NCBI RefSeq assembly: GCF_020379485.1
Contig: NC_063452.1
Span: 54,713,377 to 54,777,376, forward strand
Source of the DNA: Brassica napus
Lineage: Eukaryota > Streptophyta > Magnoliopsida > Brassicales > Brassicaceae
Direction of reading: 5' to 3'
DNA length: 64,000 nt
Shown: positions 10,391 to 20,989 of the stretch, piece after piece
How the letters are laid out: each line of letters opens with the position of its first letter
Position numbering within the stretch: the stretch's first letter is position 1
Notes under the pieces: generated by a model
Told to the model about the DNA's origin: nothing
Seen by the model: only the letters and a program-made list of their open reading frames with translations
Databases searched by the model: none
Position numbers and translations under genes: made by a program

Positions 10391-13300
10391 AAACTCGGTC
10401 CAGAACGATCTAAAGCCGTAAACGAAGAAGTCGACAGGCTCCTCGACGCGTGTTTCATTACCGAAGTCCGATACTCCGAATGGTTGGCTAATCCGGTTGT
10501 CGTCAAAAAGAAAAACGGCAAATGGCGCATTTGCGTCGACTTCACGGACCTCAACAAGGCGTGCCCAAAGGACAGTTACCCACTCCCTCATATCGATCGT
10601 CTCGTCGAATCAACTGCTGGTAAACTCCCAACCTTCATGGACGCTTTCTTGGGATACAACCAGATCTTGATGCATCCCGACGATCGCGAGAAGACAGCAT
10701 TCATCACCGACAGAGGGACCTACTGCTACAAGGTGATGCCCTTCGGGCTAAAGAACGCCGGCGCGACTTATCAGCGACTTGTCAACCGAATGTTCGCTGA
10801 TCAGCTTGGCAACACCATGGAAGTGTACATCGACGATATGTTAGTCAAATCACTCAAGGCCGACGATCACCTAAACAACTTACACGACTGCTTCAAGATC
10901 CTGAACGACTACGGGATGAAGCTCAACCCGGCAAAGTGTACCTTCGGTGTCACTTCCGGGGAATTCCTCGGCTACATTGTCACTCAGCGAGGAATCAAAG
11001 CTAACCCCAAGCAGATCTCGGCTATCCTTGACCTTCCAAGCCCGAAGAACAGCCGCGAAGTACAGCGACTAACAGGACGCATAGCAGCTCTCAACAGATT
11101 CAACTCGCGATCAACCGATAAGTGTCTTCCCTTCTACGAGCTACTAAGGGGCAATAAGAGGTTCGTCTGGGACGAAAAGTGCGAGGAGGCGTTCAATCAA
11201 CTCAAGCATTACCTCACAACCCTCCAGTACTATCGAAGCCAGAAGCCGGCGACACATTGTCTCTCTACATAGCCGTCACATCCTCCGCCGTCAGCAGCGT
11301 GCTCATTCGAGAAGATCGGGGAGAACAGAAGCCAATCTTTTACACCAGTAAAAGAATGACCGAGCCGGAGACGAGATACCCAACACTCGAAAAGATGGCC
11401 TTAGCTGTCGCCACCTCGGCCAAGAAACTGCGACCCTACTTTTAGTCGCACACGATTGAAGTACTGTCTAACCAACCACTCCGAACGGTTATGCAGAATA
11501 CTAACCAGTCAGGGCGGTTGACTAAATGGGCGATGGAGCTGAGCGAACATGACATCGTGTACAAGAATCGCACAGCAGCAAAGTCACAGGTCCTTGCCGA
11601 CTTCTTGATCGAGTTAACACCAGAGTTGGAGCAAGACCTCATCCTACCAAGTGTAAACTGGATCCTACACGTCGATGGTTCATCAACGAGTAAAGGGTCG
11701 GGATCAGGAGTGCAACTGCAATCACCAATAGGAGAACTCATCCGGCAGTCATTCAGTTTTACTTTTGCGGCGTCAAACAACGAAGCTGAGTACGAATCCC
11801 TCATCGCAGGGCTCCGTCTCGCCAAGGCAGTGAAAGCCAAAAGAATCAGCGCTTACTGCGACTCTCAACTTGTCGTAAGCCAGTACCTCGGCGATTACGA
11901 TGTCCGCAACGAAAGGATGGACACCTACCTCAAACTCGTCCAAGACCTCACGCGAGACTTCGAGTTCTTCGAACTCACGAAGGTCCCTCGCGGAGAAAAT
12001 GTCTGTGCCGACGCCCTCGCTGCTCTAGGAAGCAAGCTACACGATCAAGTCAAGAGAACAATCCCAATCCATAAAATCGAGAAACCAAGCATCGACACGA
12101 AGGCAGAGCAGACTGCGATTGCAGCAGCGATTAGCGAAGCGATGGACATCGACGAAGCAGAACCTCCTTCACAAGATGATCAGCCAACAGATTGGCGCAA
12201 GGAACTCATATATTACCTCGCTGACGGTTTACTGCCCACCGAGAAATGGGACGCGCGGCGACTGAAGCGACGTAGCGCACACTATGTTGTCATGGACGGG
12301 GAACTACACCGATGGACCGCGACGAAGGTGCTACTCAAATGTATCTCCGGCAAAGAAACGAGACTAGTCATGACCGAAACACATGAAGGAGCAGCAGGCA
12401 ATCACTCGGGCGGACAAGCTCTCGCATTAAAAGTAAAGAATCTCGGATTCTACTGGCCAACCATGAACGCCGACTGCGAGACATACGTGCGCAAGTGCGA
12501 CAAATGCCAGCGTCACGCTTCCACCATACACAGCCCAACGGAGTTCCTTCATACCCTAACTGCTCCATACCCATTCATGCGATGGGGAATGGACATCATC
12601 GGTCCGATGCCGGTATCTCGCCAAAAGAAGTTCATCCTGGTCCTCACAGATTACTTCACCAAGTGGGTTGAAGCCGAAGCCTATGCCAGCATCACCGACA
12701 AGGATGTGCAAATCTTCGTCTGGAAGAACATAATCTGCCGACACGGGCTCCCATACGAGATCATCACAGACAACGGTTCACAATTCATCTCGCATCATTT
12801 CAAGGGATTCTGCGACAGGTGGCGAATTCGACTCAACATGTCGACCCCGAGAAACCCGCAAAGTAACGGCCAAGCCGAGTCGACGAACAAGACCATCATC
12901 GACGGTCTGAAGAAACGACTCGACTTAAAGAAAGGTTGCTGGGCAGATGAACTAGACGGTGTCCTGTGGTCCCACAGAACAATTCCTCGCGGAGCGACGA
13001 AGGCTACACCCTTCTCGATGGCCTACGGCGTCGAGGCAATGGCTCCCGCAGAAGTGAATGTGACGAGTTTGCGCCGATCGCGAATGCCACAAAACGTCGA
13101 ACTCAATCGCGACATGCTGCTCGACGCACTCGACGACATCGAGGAAAAGCACGACCAAGCACTACTCCGTATCCAGAATTACCAGCATCAAATCGAGAGC
13201 TACTACAACAAAAAGGTCAAATCGCGTCCCCTCGAAAGGGGCAATCTTGTTTTAAGAAAGGTCTTCGAAAATACTAAGGAGTGGAAAGCCGGCAAGCTTG

Positions 13301-13431
13301 GAGCCAACTGGGAAGGACCATACAAGATAGTCGAAGTCATCAAACCAGGAGTATACCGCCTCGAGACTTCAACAGGCGAAGCAGTACCGAGAGCTTGGAA
13401 CTCCAAACATCTCCGCCTCTTCCATCCTTAG
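10391..13431 (+). pseudogene. Gypsy element 1 pol: RT, two RNase H domains, integrase
   Basis: Reverse transcriptase is recognised by FTDLNKACPKD near 10537 and the catalytic YIDDMLV near 10825. A frameshift lies near 11220. The Ty3-type RNase H then runs to a TAG at 11443-11445. After the stop the frame continues to 13431 with the second (archaeal-type) RNase H (HVDGSS near 11660, NNEAEYESL, YCDSQLV, ENVCADALA), an HHCC zinc finger (C-D-K-C near 12497) and integrase residues in MDIIGPMP, TDNGSQF and NGQAEST. The C-terminal region is conserved. One frameshift and one stop separate it from function; protease is absent upstream. Confidence 0.9.
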
Positions 13432-14218
13432 TCAAGACGAACGCTCTTTCAAATGCGCCACTAAGGCCACTTTTACTCGCTTAAAAAAAAAAACCGAGTA
13501 AATGCGCCTCAAATGTCACTTTTACTCACAATCTAAGAACTACGAATGGCTTGATTTCCGTAAAGGGATACGTAGGCAGCCCAAAAAAAAAGGGTCCAGC
13601 CGAAAAAAAAAAAAACGACAAACCCCCTCCCCGAGGAATCGATCTCCGAAACAGATGATCACTTAAGTGATGCCTACACGAGCAGGCCCCGGCTTCTCGA
13701 ACAAGTGTATTGGTACTCTCATCCCACGTTGGATATGTCCTGATCAGACACGTATTCACGGGAGTCGACCGTGTTGGGATTTAAACCAACACGGCCGAGA
13801 CAATGACTTCAACTCACCCTGTAATTTACCAAAGTAAGGTCTGGCCCACCGAACGCTTGAAAATTACGTTAGGATCAATTTGGAACCGTCAACATCGAGA
13901 ACTCATAATTAACAACGAAACTCAAATGACGAACGATCGCGAGTCAAAGAGATCGACCGAGACAAAGTCATGACGAGCTTAACGCTACAACGATTCGATA
14001 TCTCGAATAACATTTATACTAAACAAACAAAGTCGCTTCGAATCTTGAGAAATCATGCATTTGATAGACAAGTACAATAAAAGACAAACAGTTAATACGA
14101 TTCGAAGAGTTGGAAATAACAGAAGAAAAACAACAAAGTAGAAGCCTCAAAAGGCAAAAGTCTAAAAAGCAACAACACAAGTCCTCCGGGATTGAAAAGA
14201 AACAACATACAAGAGAAG
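13432..14218 (+). other. Element 1 spacer between pol and antisense gene
   Basis: No coding region. Contains short repeats of the type CACTTTTACTC (13468-13530), poly-A runs, and TACGTAGGCAGCC near 13569, a phrase also repeated in the equivalent spacer of element 2. It is the 3' non-coding part of the sense transcript and the region where the antisense gene would terminate. Confidence 0.6.
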
Positions 14219-15470
14219 CTAGTCCTCCCGGTCGCTTTCACGATCGTTGAGGACGGAGAGCTCCAAAGCCCTGACGCTCGACTCACGAGCAGCCGGAGAA
14301 ACATGTACTTCGTCTGATCTCGGGACGATCTCTGGATCAGCCAAAGGACCTTCAAGAAGGGGCGTCGGGTCTTCACGTCGCTCTTCAGTCGAATGAGTAG
14401 GCGGAACGTGAAGACTCGCTGCAGTCTCCGGATCGATCAAGCCGGCGTTGGACCCATACGGATCGAGACTCGCCAAGATTCGAGCGTCCACAAATTGAGA
14501 GTCCAATACAAGAGGGGAAAGTGTGAGATCTCCCTCGGGTATCTCACCCACCTTGAGCTTCTCGGCTTCCTGCTCGTATTTTTTTTCTTGCTCGGCGAAT
14601 AGCTCGATAGTGGCTTGCGAGATGTCGCTCCCAGCCCTCTTTAAGGCCTCAAGGCATTTCCTGGTTCCGAAGGCTTGGCTATGAAGCAACCGGGCCTCCT
14701 CGTAGGGACCTCGCCGCTCTTCTCGGGAGCGAATCTTAGCGAAGCGACGATTAGCTTTCGCGGCCATCTCGGCCTCAACTCTTCCTCTTTCCCTCGTCAC
14801 TTCCAGGATTCTGGAATCTCTAAGGCGCCTCATCTCTCTCTCATGAGACGCAGCGAGCGAAACCTTCTCGCTCTCAATCTCGGCGTTCTTCCGCTCAAGC
14901 TCACGGACGACTCCTCGGGATGCCTCCAACTCGGCTTTGAGCTCGTCTCTTTGAGCAATAATGCGAATAACCATCCCGTTAAGCCTCTCGACGTCAGCCC
15001 TCGATGCATTCAGCAGGCGAGCAGAAGCTTCCTCTCTCTCCGCGTGCTCTTTCTTAGCCAGCTCGAGTTCGCCCAAATCTCCCTTCAGGGCAGTGTCGTA
15101 CGTATCAATCATGACGTTCGTTGCGCTATCCCCCTAAACAGACGAAGAGATGAAAATTGTAAGAAAAAGTGAAGGAACGAAAAAAAAAAAGAAAAGAAGA
15201 GACCGAGCCGTTTACCAGCAGCTTGGCCCTCGCAGCTTCCTCGTATTCACTCCCGAAGATGAGGTCCTTCATAGCGGGCAAAGGTTTCGCCCTCCCCCTT
15301 AGTTGGCGAAGGAACTCTCCGCACTTTTCGGGAACGTACACTAGAGGGGCCGGTCCCTCGTAGTGAAACGAAACCTTGTCTGGAAAGTTGACTCCGGGCA
15401 CCCTCCTTAAGAGAGCGGAGCCGCGAGAAGAAGTACCGATCTGAGTGGCCCCTTCTCCAATGGGAACCGG

Positions 15471-15584
15471 AGTTCCCTCGCGAGGAGACGCCAGAATAGG
15501 AGATCGCGCCTCGTCGCCAACCTCATCAGTTCCCTCGCGAGGAGATGCCAGAATCGGAGATCGCGCCTCGTCGCCAACCTCATC
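15471..15584. repeat. 57-bp tandem duplication in antisense exon 3
   Basis: Two units starting AGTTCCCTCGCGAGGAGA, period 57 nt, differing at two or three positions. The length is a multiple of three, so it repeats a 19-residue segment without shifting frame. Confidence 0.85.
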
Positions 15585-15823
15585 GTTATGCCTCCTGATC
15601 AAAAGCGGCGACTCTCCGCTGTCTTCTTCGGAACCGTCCGGACGGGCGGCATAAGAGGAGCTTCAGATTCCCCCCCCTTCACCAACTTCCTCCGCATCGT
15701 TCCGCTCTCCCGAGATTTCAGCTTCTGAAGCCTCCTCTTCGGGTTGAAGTTCTTCTTCTTGAACATCACCCTCCTCAATCTCAGTCGGTTCTTCGGGATT
15801 CTCCGACTGCTCGTCAACGGACT

Positions 15824-15861
15824 TCTTTGTCTTCTTCTTCTTCTTCTTCTTCTTCTTCTTC
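15824..15861. repeat. CTT microsatellite (lysine codons on - strand)
   Basis: About eleven CTT triplets. On the reverse strand they read AAG and would encode a lysine run in the antisense protein. Slippage here is a likely source of the frame change in this exon. Confidence 0.85.
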
Positions 15862-17536
15862 TGGGGTTCGCCAGAAGGAGGAACGTCGCTCGCCTCCTCG
15901 ACGCTCCCCCGACTCCTGAGCTGCCCCTCTTCCTTTTTTTACCCTTCCCCGCATTTCTAGCACCAGAAGGGGGAACCTCACCAGCGCGAGGAACCGCCGT
16001 CGAGGGTCCTTCCCCGCTGGTCAGTCCCAGTTGGGCGGCTAATATCGCGCTCAAGTCAGGAAGGGTTCCCATCCTCTTTGCTTCAGAAACTTGCTTCTGG
16101 ATATCCTTCGGGAAGATGTCTAGTCGCTTGGTGCGAATAGGAAGAACGGTCAGAAGATCAGATCTCCACTCTCCTGAAAACATAAAGCAGAAAGGTCAGG
16201 ACGCGACAAATAAACTTTGCAATCGAAAGAATAACCAGAAACGGCGAGAGAACGCACTTCGAGCGATCCGGTCCTTAAGCTCGCAAATCCTCTTGACGGT
16301 AATCTCGGACCAACGGTAGATTCGAAGCAAAGCGACGGCTCGAACGCTCTTCAGGAAATCTTCGGGATAGACTGGAGACGTAGGATGGCCAACTGCGAGC
16401 ACAACAAAAAGAAAGTTTCGTTAAGATCGACAAAGTCAGACGTAGCTCGCGACAAGATATTCTACCACAAGAACGGTTCCATAGAACCCGATAGTCCTCT
16501 CGAGGAGGCTCCTCGAAAGCCGAGTTGTCGGACTTGAGGAAGAAATAAGAACGCTGCCAATTCTGCGTTTTGTTTGGATGACCGGCGCACACATTGTAGT
16601 TTGGTCGCATCTTCACCGAGTAGGTTCCGTCCTTCATGTCGGTTATCGAGGTCATCTCCTCGAACGACCTGACGCTCATCGGCATGTCAATCTGCTCCGC
16701 TAGAACTGATAGGGTGACGGCTAGTCGCAGCGAGCCGTTCAGTAACTGACTAATCGCGAGATCTCGCCGCCTAGCGTACGCGGTGATCAGTCGCGGGATA
16801 GGGAACCAACAGCTAGTGTCATCCTGGAAGTAGGACTCGTACACCGTCTGATATCCGATTGGAGGAGACCAAGGCCTCTGCTCCTTCGTAGGGATAAGGA
16901 AGGTTACGCCTGTAGCGTTCTTGGCCCGGAGAACCTTCTTCACGCTCCCCAGGTTCGACTTAGTCTCGTCCACACCATCCCAATCTTGACCAGCCACGAA
17001 AGCAGAGCGTAGTGAGTCAGGATGGAGTTGTGGAAGCTCCTCGAAAATTCCATCGGGATAGAAGGTCGTCGGGAACAATTCGGCTTCAGAATCGTCATCT
17101 TCAGGAGGATCGTCTTCCACTGCGCGAGCTCTCAAAGTAATCGAGTCAACGGGCAGGGCCCCGCTCTGTCCATCTCTCGCACACTCCGTCGCGTCCCTCA
17201 CAACGACATTCTCACTTCCTTCTCTCGCAAGCCTCGTCGCATCTGCGACTAAAGCCTCTGGGAGCGAGACAAATTGACTGTATCCATCATCGCTGTATGA
17301 TGAGCCGATTCGAGGTCCCCGATGCAACCGCCGTCAGGATTCCTAGCCGGAGCCGACGTCGCCGCAACTGATTTCCCCTTATGCTGCCTCGATAGTCTCT
17401 TAACTGACGACATGGTGGAGCAAGACGGCGAAGAACGCGTCGAAAGAAGGCTATAACACTTAGAGAGATAAGGAAAGGAGAGAGAAAGTACCTTTGATCG
17501 CGGAGGAAAACTTGAAGAAATGAGAGGGGATCTGCG

Positions 17537-17544
17537 TATTTATA
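17537..17544 (-). promoter_or_regulatory. TATA box of element 1 antisense gene
   Basis: TATAAATA on the reverse strand, about 45 nt upstream of a conserved GTACTTTC splice-donor-like site (near 17490). The same two motifs with the same spacing occur in element 2. Confidence 0.6.
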
Positions 17545-18071
17545 AGGAAAAGAGAGGGGGGGAACTCGAGGCACTATCATTAGGTCTATTCGGGCCTAAA
17601 CGGGCCTCGAAATCCACCCTAAAAACCCAGCGGACCCTCGCGACGATTCCTCTTCTCGACATGTTATGAAAGGAAGAGAAGGGGGGAAACTCGAGGCGTC
17701 ATCATTAAATTCAAACGGGCCCATTTGGGCCTCGAAACTCTCCCAAATGTCCAGCGGACCCTCGCGGCGGTTCAGCTTCTCGTCTAAATCAGACGTCGGT
17801 CATCTTAAAATCAGAATAAACCAACCGTTAATCTAGACATGTCAGTCGGGACCTCAATATCCGCGACTAATCGGCCTCAAGCGGAAATATTCCAGAACCT
17901 TACCTGCGACACAACGACCAAAAGGAGCGATAAAGCCTCTATTACTCGCCTCCGAGAGAACGACGCTGCGCGACTCATCGACCAACCGCTCCAACCTTCC
18001 GACAGGCCTTCTATTCCCTCAAACCTTCAAACCTTAGAATCCATCACGAGCCAGAAAGCACTTCGCTCACC

Positions 18072-18094
18072 AATGGACTGGGGGGGGGACTTAC
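18072..18094 (+). promoter_or_regulatory. Polypurine tract of element 1
   Basis: GGACTGGGGGGGGGACTTAC immediately precedes the 3' LTR. Element 2 has a matching G-run in the same place, which supports a role as plus-strand primer. Confidence 0.7.
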
Positions 18095-18605
18095 TATAGA
18101 GGATGGATTTGACCACCCCACAAGGCCCGAAGAATAGAAAGGCCTGGCCCGGACTAGGTAGAGCGACGGCTCGATCGGTCGGCTCAAGAGTCAGGTCTCT
18201 CGGCTTGACTCTTGAATACTTGTAGTCGATCATCGTTGACTTAAGTATAGTCGGCTCAGCGGCTGCTCGGACGCCTACGGGCTTTTCGGCCCAGCAGAGG
18301 AGGCCCACCAAGATGGCGTAAATTAGGTCAAGGACGAAACATCAGGACGACTATATAAGGGAAAGGGGAAACAACGAGAGAAGGATCCGAAAACAATTGA
18401 CTAAGACTTGGCGGCTAGATTAGGATTTTCACCTTTGCTTCATCTCGCCGTTAGTTGTACTTTTCCGGTAGCTCATCGAGCCACCGACTTCCTCTCTGTC
18501 GCATTCTCTTTATTTCTCTTGTAACCGACTGAACGTTTTCCCGACCATAAATAAGACGTCTTTGTTAAACCCACATCTTCTTTATTACCGCTTTCCGATC
18601 AAACA
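18095..18605 (+). repeat. 3' LTR of Gypsy element 1
   Basis: 511 bp, starting TATAGAGGATGG (the canonical TG has become TA) and ending CGATCAAACA. Followed by the GGGAC target duplication. Confidence 0.92.
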
Positions 18606-18610
18606 GGGAC

Positions 18611-18719
18611 TGTTCTGAAAGATAGTTTGGATGGTAATGGAAGGGTCATGGTCGATGAGCATTTGCGGGTTAAGGATCGAAAGAATGAATTCGCCATTGG
18701 AGATATCACTAATATTCCG
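18611..18719 (+). pseudogene. AIF-like gene, exon 3 (3' part)
   Basis: Continues the exon after the GGGAC duplication and encodes the FAIGDITNIP segment of the FAD-binding site. It ends ATTCCG before the donor GTAAGT at 18720. The open frame joins smoothly to the exon part at 8208-8235 if the element and one GGGAC copy are ignored. Confidence 0.85.
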
Positions 18720-18796
18720 GTAAGTGCATAGTTTACTTTGGCATAGTTTATTTGGTTAGTATATTGTTTTGATTATTATGACTTTTTTAATGATAG

Positions 18797-18842
18797 GAGA
18801 TGAAGAAGGATATATAGCGGAGGATCATGTTAATGTGGCTGT
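18797..18842 (+). pseudogene. AIF-like gene, exon 4 (5' part)
   Basis: Follows the acceptor TGATAG and starts GAG-ATG-AAG-AAG. One base appears lost near 18810, producing an in-frame TAG. The exon is cut at the GCTGT target site of Gypsy element 2. Confidence 0.8.
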
Positions 18843-19414
18843 TGTTAGAGAGGAATTTAGCATTCTCACACAAGGCCCGTCGGTTAATAAGATTCGGACC
18901 AATCTTATCAGGAGACTAACCAGGATCTAACATGACGATCGGTGTTGGAATCCAAGCTAATCATTTGGGCCCCCGATCAACTGGATCAGTCTTGGATCAT
19001 CAGGCCATCGCTCGATCGACTCAGCCTCACGATCAAATGACCGACTGGACCAGTATCGTCCCATCAAGCTATCGCTCGGCTGGACAGCCCATTAAACATC
19101 AAATTAAGCCCAAACTGCCAGGGCGAACGAGTGAGAGACATGTAGAGCCTATAAAAGGAGAACGAATGGAAGGAAGGAAGGGATCCGCAAATAGACACTA
19201 AGAGATTGACGGCAAGATCTAGGGTTTACGATCAATCGCCTTGCTTAGTGTTTCTGTCTGAGCCTTTCAACAAAGCTCCGACCTTTTCCTTCTTTCTCTA
19301 ATCTCTTTGTAACCTCGACTGTTTACCTCATATTGTGAATAGAACGTCTTTGTAAGACCCACTAAAACCGAGTTCATTTCACTATCATTCAACCTACCAA
19401 ACTCGTATTCAACA
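18843..19414 (+). repeat. 5' LTR of Gypsy element 2
   Basis: Begins TGTTAGAGAGGAATTTAGC and ends CTCGTATTCAACA. A TATAAAAG box at 19150-19157 is the likely promoter. Confidence 0.93.
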
Positions 19415-19415
19415 T

Positions 19416-19434
19416 TTGGCGCCCACCGTGGGAC
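19416..19434 (+). promoter_or_regulatory. Primer-binding site of element 2
   Basis: TTGGCGCCCACCGTGGGAC just inside the 5' LTR, sharing TTGGCGCCCACCGTGGG with element 1. The tRNA is not identified. Confidence 0.75.
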
Positions 19435-19462
19435 CTTACAGAGTAACGTTCACAAACTCAGT

Positions 19463-20989
19463 ATGAGTCCTGACGACACACCCGCTGACGGTAACCGACC
19501 GTCGGTCTCTGTTACGCCGGCTCCCGATGCTCCGGTCGCACCGAACCAATCCGTTCCCGAGATGCTGCAGGCCATCATGGCACGTTTCATCCAACAAGAA
19601 GAAACCAACAAAGCCACGAGCGACCGTCTGGCCGCACTCGCTGCTGCTCTCGGAACCCTAGATGGCGAAAACGACAGGGCGGAAACGGCAAGAAGAAGGT
19701 TGTTCGCAACCGCAAACCCTAATCTTGGAGTCGAACGACCAACAGAAGAAGCAAACCCTACGAACGGTGAGGTTGCACAAAGGACTGACGGCTCAGACTC
19801 TCTGACTAGCCGCCAGATCGCCGATCTGCAACTCTCACTGCGGGATATCCATTCTAAGATACATCATGTCAAGGCATCCACACCAGAGATCGAACGTGTT
19901 CTCGCCACCACCCAGCGAAACCCTTTCACTCAGAGAATAACGAAAGTCAAGATCAAGAAGACGGAGAAACTCCGTATCCCTCCATACAAGGGAGATTCAG
20001 ATCAGACCGATCACATGACCGCTTTCAACATCGCTATGGGTCGAAATCACTTTTCCGACGAAGAGAAAGACGCAGGCCTCTGCCAACTCTTCGTCGAGAG
20101 CCTTTCCGGACCGGCCCTAAGTTGGTTTTCACATTTGAAGGAAGGTTCGATCGATAGCTTCGACGACCTGTCCGCCTCTTTCCTCAAAAACTATATCATG
20201 TGGTCTCGTCAAGGAACATCCATGGCCGACCTATGGAAGTTGTCCCAATCGCAAAACGAGAGTCTGAAGGACTTTATGGAAAGATTCAAGCAAGTACTAT
20301 CAACGGTATCTACCCCGGATCACACTACCGTCGAAGCTTTGACCAACGCTCTTTGGATCAACTCCAAGTTTCGCGAGTACCTCGGGACTAACCCAACCAT
20401 AACCATCGAAGACGCTCTGCACGACTTAAAGAACTTTACCAAAATGGACGAAGACAGGCGAGCTTACAACGCCAAGCAACATGCTCTAAAGCCAACAGCA
20501 TCGAAGACATCGAACGCCCAGGAGCCACGACAACACGCCCCTTACCAAAAGAAAGGACCTGTCTACGCCGTCGCCGAAGACGATCAATCTGGCGTAGTTG
20601 CCGCGGTACGTGAACCAGGGTGGAATGTATGGGAACGCGATACCGAAGGAAAGGCGCAGCAGTCCCACAAACCTGCTGCGCCCGCCAACTCTAAGAGCTC
20701 GTACGACCAGAACAAGTTCTGCAAGTATCATGATATGAGAGGTCATGACACCAAAGAATGCAGACACCTCTACGAGGCATGGCTCGCCTCCACCAGCGAC
20801 GGTCGTACCGAGGTTGAACCACCAAAACCAAAGACGACCAAAAACAGTAAAAGTTGGAGCAAGAGCAAGGATAAGAAGAAAAAGTCCAATGAAAAGAAAG
20901 AAGAGGACTCCCCTCCGACAGATGATGGCGACCAATCGCATCATGACGAGGAGTCAACCTCCAACGAAGAAAAACCAAAAGCTCGGTGA
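19463..20989 (+). CDS. Gypsy element 2 gag
   Basis: Intact 508-aa capsid/nucleocapsid precursor. Acidic, Pro/Ala-rich N-terminus; a retrotransposon gag domain around residues 170-300 (including FVESLSGPALSWF and DLWKLSQ); a zinc-knuckle variant C-X2-H-X4-H-X4-C near residue 420; and a Lys/Ser-rich basic C-terminus suited to RNA binding. ATG at 19463 is the first after the PBS. The frame stops at TGA 20987-20989, but the same frame is open afterwards straight into pol, so readthrough could create a Gag-Pol fusion. Confidence 0.9.
   Translation: MSPDDTPADGNRPSVSVTPAPDAPVAPNQSVPEMLQAIMARFIQQEETNKATSDRLAALAAALGTLDGENDRAETARRRLFATANPNLGVERPTEEANPTNGEVAQRTDGSDSLTSRQIADLQLSLRDIHSKIHHVKASTPEIERVLATTQRNPFTQRITKVKIKKTEKLRIPPYKGDSDQTDHMTAFNIAMGRNHFSDEEKDAGLCQLFVESLSGPALSWFSHLKEGSIDSFDDLSASFLKNYIMWSRQGTSMADLWKLSQSQNESLKDFMERFKQVLSTVSTPDHTTVEALTNALWINSKFREYLGTNPTITIEDALHDLKNFTKMDEDRRAYNAKQHALKPTASKTSNAQEPRQHAPYQKKGPVYAVAEDDQSGVVAAVREPGWNVWERDTEGKAQQSHKPAAPANSKSSYDQNKFCKYHDMRGHDTKECRHLYEAWLASTSDGRTEVEPPKPKTTKNSKSWSKSKDKKKKSNEKKEEDSPPTDDGDQSHHDEESTSNEEKPKAR

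Larger units (their letters stand above)
14219..17413 (-). pseudogene. Antisense accessory gene of element 1 (frameshifted)
   Basis: Reverse-strand multi-exon gene between pol and the 3' LTR. Inferred exons: 17413-16466, 16392-16258 (135 nt), 16173-15216 and 15133-14219, all with GT-AG introns (donors GTAGAAT, GTGCGTT, GTAAACG). Exon 1 encodes a domain resembling the plant putative gypsy-type transposon domain (PF04195), with ATGVTFLIPTKEQRPWSPPI and SCWFPIPRLITAY. Exon 2 begins VGHPTSPVYPEDF. Exon 3 has a GKGKKRKRG basic patch, a lysine run from a CTT microsatellite, and a 57-bp tandem duplication. Exon 4 is a long coiled coil. The ATG at 17413 is out of frame with the main exon 1 frame, and exon 3 also changes frame. 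Related Brassicaceae proteins are, from memory, often annotated ASY2-like. Function unknown. Confidence 0.75.
8236..18605 (+). mobile_element. Gypsy/Tat-type LTR retrotransposon (element 1)
   Basis: Two 511-bp LTRs enclose gag-pol on the + strand and a spliced antisense gene on the - strand. The 5-bp target duplication GGGAC is present at 8231-8235 and 18606-18610. Pol has RT, a Ty3-type RNase H, a second RNase H and then integrase, the arrangement of the Tat lineage. Protease coding is deleted and several frames are broken, so it is not autonomous. The LTRs differ at roughly ten sites by eye, including a TA instead of TG start in the 3' LTR. It sits inside exon 3 of the AIF-like gene. Confidence 0.93.
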
